Positions 61,051 to 64,000 of a stretch of DNA of 64,000 nt are shown in pieces. The stretch lies in contig JAKUDP010000016.1 in assembly GCA_022570795.1 (NCBI GenBank), positions 62,001-126,000 of the forward strand, read 5' to 3'. This DNA is from Sphaerulina vaccinii (taxonomy: Eukaryota > Ascomycota > Dothideomycetes > Mycosphaerellales > Mycosphaerellaceae). Within the stretch, counting starts at the first letter, position 1; each line of letters starts with the position of its first letter. A program made the translations under genes and the position numbers. The notes below the pieces were generated by a model. The model was given only the letters and a program-made list of their open reading frames with translations. It searched no databases and had not been told where the DNA came from.

Positions 61051-61761
61051 ATGGCTGTCACTTGTAGCCAGAAGAATGATTCGTCTTGCACGGTTTCAAG
61101 CAAGAAGACGAGTCCCGAGAGAAAGGCTCCTGCGCGCTTAAAAGCACCATTGCACGACACTGAACCCACGTCAAAAACGGACATCTGGAGCGCACCTCAG
61201 GAGCTGCGAGATGACATCCACGAGAGAGTATTGACGAATGGTAAAAGATGTCCTTCGCAACTGCCTGTACGCCTTGACCTAGCATGCAGTCGTATGCGCA
61301 TGGAGACAAGACGACTGTACCACAGTAAAAAGATCCGCGCAATGGTCTGGAAACGATACTGGGCGCCGTGCCTTCCTAAACGCAACCTCGTTGCGCATTT
61401 GAACCCTAAACTCGATTATTCGAGAACGTGGATCGCAGTTCCGACACCTGATAACGTCAAATACAGCGCTCTCATCCTTGCGATGAAGACAAGGGAATGG
61501 GGAACGACTTCGGGTTTGGTCCGCCTGGAGCCGCGAGTTCTCGACAAGCGAGCAGGTCGGTACTACAGTCAGTACTACAGCCTCGGTCTGGGTTCGGTCG
61601 ACGATAAGATTGAGCTAGAGTTCACCAGTCTTCTCAAAGAAGCACTCGGAAGACTTGAGGGCATCATGGATTATGAAGACCGGACACTCCCTGGTCATCG
61701 AGCACAACGACAAGCGCGCTCAACAGTGCGATGCTTCATCAAACGATCAGGTACGGCTTGA
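61051..61761 (+). CDS. F-box-like hypothetical protein
   Basis: 236 aa. After a basic Ser/Thr-rich N-terminus (about 45 residues) comes IWSAPQELRDDIHERVLTNG, which resembles the shortened F-box of many fungal proteins (LPxELRxxIYExVL). It is followed by LPVRLDLACSRMRMETRRLY, where fungal F-box-like proteins usually have LLxxCRQIRxEAxxLFY. This pattern is common and poorly characterised; Skp1 binding is possible but unproven. No leucine-rich or WD repeats follow. The start is the first ATG after a stop-rich leader. Intronless. Confidence 0.65.
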   Translation: MAVTCSQKNDSSCTVSSKKTSPERKAPARLKAPLHDTEPTSKTDIWSAPQELRDDIHERVLTNGKRCPSQLPVRLDLACSRMRMETRRLYHSKKIRAMVWKRYWAPCLPKRNLVAHLNPKLDYSRTWIAVPTPDNVKYSALILAMKTREWGTTSGLVRLEPRVLDKRAGRYYSQYYSLGLGSVDDKIELEFTSLLKEALGRLEGIMDYEDRTLPGHRAQRQARSTVRCFIKRSGTA

Positions 61762-62273
61762 CATTTGCTCCAGTACGTCCAGCCATCATGATGAGGCCAT
61801 AGAAGGTCATGGAGGAGCAGAGCAGAGGCACTTCTCATATCGCGACAGCAAAGCGCTCTGCGAGACGGAGCACAAGCATTCGGAGCCCAAAACAGTGCGC
61901 ATTGATTATCTGCAATTTGATCGGATCTGAGACTGGAGGTATCCTGCGAGATAATGAGCGTCTAGGAGTCCTTCCCCATTCCTCTCCCTCTGCAGACATC
62001 TCCGATGACTGATGGCTGAGCAAGGTACTGGGTACCCAGACAGTCCAGTGACACGATCTGGTCGCGCTTCGTAGATACTCTGACTGGAGCATTGGCGGGT
62101 AGGAAGCTTGACATTGCGAATTGTATCTACCTAATAGCGAGCTACAACTTCTCCCCATCCTCACGCCTCTATCTACCCCATCGATGCAGAAAGATCTCTA
62201 GCACATGTTTCCCATACCGACCCATACTCCTTCCACGAATCCAATGCCATTGCTCCTTGAACCATTTCCCCCA
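61762..62273. other. Spacer between F-box-like and cysteine-rich genes
   Basis: About 510 bp, convergent 3' flanks. A short plus-strand frame here is not supported. Confidence 0.35.
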
Positions 62274-62838
62274 CTAATACGTGCAAGGACAGCCTGTGTT
62301 CGGGCAAGTGTATCCATTAAAGTAACTGTAGGTCGGCGTAAATGGACAAGAGAAGCAGCTGTCAACGAAGTATGGGCAGAAGTTTGGCCCTGGAAATGGA
62401 CGAGGATACGGAGGACATCCGAACAAGAATGGATTATTGATGCAAGGATCGATATATGGCGGATTTCGACAACCTATCGAGAAAGGATTGTTGAAGCAAG
62501 GATCGATGAATGGCGGTGGGTCTGGGAGGTTGATCGAATCTGGATCATCTGGACAGCCTGGGATGTGGACACCAGAGCCAGGACCTGGGCAGGCGATGTT
62601 GTTGAAGTCACCAAAGTCGGAAACGGCGTTGGCTTGTTCTGGAGCTTGAGGAGCTTTTTCGACTTGTGGGGTCTTGACTTCTTGCGCTTGCTGGTCTTCA
62701 CGAACTTGGAGGTATACCTGTATGCCATTAGCTCAGTGTTGATTCGAGGTAGAAGTGTTCCGTCTGTCTTACCGGAGTAGCCACGATGCCACTAATGGCG
62801 ACAGATGCCAGAACGGCAGTGATGTGCTTGAACTGCAT
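62274..62838 (-). CDS. Small cysteine-rich secreted protein, effector-like (two exons)
   Basis: Exons 62838-62773 and 62717-62274, separated by a 55 nt intron (donor GTAAGA, GAGCTAAT near the 3' end, acceptor TACAG). Product 169 aa. Exon 1 is a complete signal peptide, MQFKHITAVLASVAISGIVA, with cleavage near TP at the exon junction. The mature part starts with a Gln/Glu-rich stretch (VREDQQAQEVKTPQVEKAPQ), then a Pro/Cys/Asn-rich region with 12 cysteines, an even number suited to disulfides. Two imperfect copies of an 18-residue repeat occur: PPFIDPCFNNPFSIGCRN and PPYIDPCINNPFLFGCPP. It ends CPNTGCPCTY. No known family recognised. Size, signal peptide and cysteines are those of candidate apoplastic effectors, but no function is implied. 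Confidence 0.8.
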
Positions 62839-64000
62839 CGTTGCAGTACCGCTGAATTACTCTAGACTGGTCGATGACTGGAACGACGTGATGAGATCGT
62901 TTCATATACGAAACAGCACACTTGCCGACTAGAAACGAGTGACTGAGGTTAGAAGTGTCCGCGAGAGCGACTTTGGTGTTACAGAATGCTGGGAAGCGTC
63001 ACTGAGGGAAGTCATATATTATACCATACGCCTTCTACGATCCGTATCGGTCAATTCTTTACGGATCCGCAGTTTGCGCGAAGCTTGTTGACTCTTAATC
63101 GAAATTACCAGTTCCTTAGGACCGACATGCTCTCGTGAGTGCTAGGCTGTTATCGTGTGCAGTTACTTGGTATCGCGACCGCATGGTACACTTCAACGGC
63201 CGTATTGGCGTGCAGCATCCAATTCCGGTATGTTAGTGTCTATACTTGCCATCCCAGGAGATTGGAGGTAAGAAGATACCATGACCAAGCTTACCGATGG
63301 GCTGGTGCAGCTGAGATAATCCAATAGATACGCCAGGATTACCATCTTTATGATCCGTCTGAGCGAGTTGAACGAGCGCATCGGCACGCAGGCATCTCCA
63401 GAGCCAGGCTTTTCCCTGGTGTCTTGTGATGTTCTGCATGGAGATCGTGGCATGCTCAGATCCGAACAGCTGGAGGCCCTGGAGACTTCAACAACCATGC
63501 CTGGTCCGGCACTGGCCTTCATCTCCGCGCATTGGACCGCACCTCAAGACTTTGAAAGAACAACTTCATCACATCGTCATCAGGAATGCCAGAGCGTCAC
63601 TTGGGCGCGGAGGACTTTGCCACAACAGTACTGTAATGGACGGGCGAAGCTCCATCAAACGGCTGTACACTGCTCAGATTGGACTGGTGAAGTCACAAAC
63701 CGATATGGCTGTCTCACAAGAGTCATTCCCCGATCGCAGGCGTGCTCACGTTGGTGTTGGACGAGCAAGCAGTTTCGCAGCGGAAGCGTCGAATGCGAGC
63801 CTATGATTTCTTCTCATCAGTGATCATTCAGCTTTTGGTCAGGGCCGATCGAGTTATGCGTCTGCAGGGCTGACTATGGGGCTTCCGTTAGAAAGCCTAA
63901 GCCCTCATATGACCCAAGTATAGTGCTCTGCTCATCATTAAGGGATTCCTGACTCCATGCAATCTCGACATTGAAGTGTATTGAACAACACTATAGTGGT
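62839..64000. other. Right end of the window, no gene recognised
   Basis: A plus-strand frame at 63426-63806 (126 codons) and one at 63350-63823 overlap in different phases without domains. GTCATATATTATACC near 63010-63024 may be the TATA element of the cysteine-rich gene. Nothing else seen. Confidence 0.3.

Overview
The window looks like filamentous ascomycete nuclear DNA. Introns are short (about 50-160 nt) with GTRAGT-type donors and CTRAC/CTAAC-like branch points. Gene content includes OPY2, a NACHT-ankyrin NLR, a DUF3455 secreted protein, GFA-type zinc proteins and a fungal Cdc20. Dothideomycetes (Mycosphaerellales-like) is my best guess, but it is inferred from gene content only; no rRNA or other taxonomic marker is present.

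Recognisable protein genes, left to right: a partial divergent gene (1-78, -), SNF7 (ESCRT-III), OPY2 (HOG-pathway membrane anchor), a broken conserved fungal gene (13.7-15.0 kb), an SDR oxidoreductase, glutamine synthetase with a start-codon-only first exon, MED1 (Mediator), a DHA2-type MFS transporter, a frameshifted NACHT-ankyrin-zinc finger gene, a GFA-domain protein, a disordered hypothetical protein, a PRELI/Ups1-like protein divergent from cytosolic TrpRS, a kelch-BTB protein divergent from CDC20, a secreted Ser/Thr/Pro-rich repeat protein, two tandem paralogues of unknown function, a DUF3455 secreted protein, an F-box-like protein, and a small two-exon cysteine-rich secreted protein (effector-like).

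The striking feature is what lies between the genes. About 50 copies of a ~155 bp unit sit in five clusters plus one solitary copy: A 1.46-6.39 kb (+), B 6.46-13.50 kb (-), C 32.43-35.23 kb (-), D 38.76-40.39 kb (+), E 46.4-47.85 kb (-), F 60.52-60.67 kb (-). Read in the sense direction a unit has a TATA-like TCATATAC, then about 35-40 nt later a tRNA-like 5' block with an A-box (TGGTCTAGTGG), then CAGTAAGTCGTC, a small stem-loop, a 60-100 nt segment whose sequence differs in nearly every unit yet usually contains one or two stems, and a final conserved GGCGATTGTTTTGCTC block with T-runs. The first stem-loop keeps pairing while its sequence changes (TCAGCAT/ATGCTGA, TCAAT/ATTGA, TCGAT/ATCGA, TCGG/CCGA, CGTTGG/CCAACG). 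I interpret the units as genes for a large structured non-coding RNA family, probably transcribed by RNA polymerase III. I do not recognise it as tRNA, 5S rRNA, U6, a known snoRNA or a canonical SINE. One unit is split by a 365 bp TIR element flanked by a 6 bp duplication, and cluster C shows a ~55 nt insertion that has doubled in two units.

Housekeeping genes are evenly interspersed with the RNA clusters, and OPY2 sits inside cluster B. Decayed sequence is also present (a relic at 24.6 kb, a possible gene ruin at 48.5-50.7 kb). No CRISPR array, canonical tRNA or rRNA gene was found.
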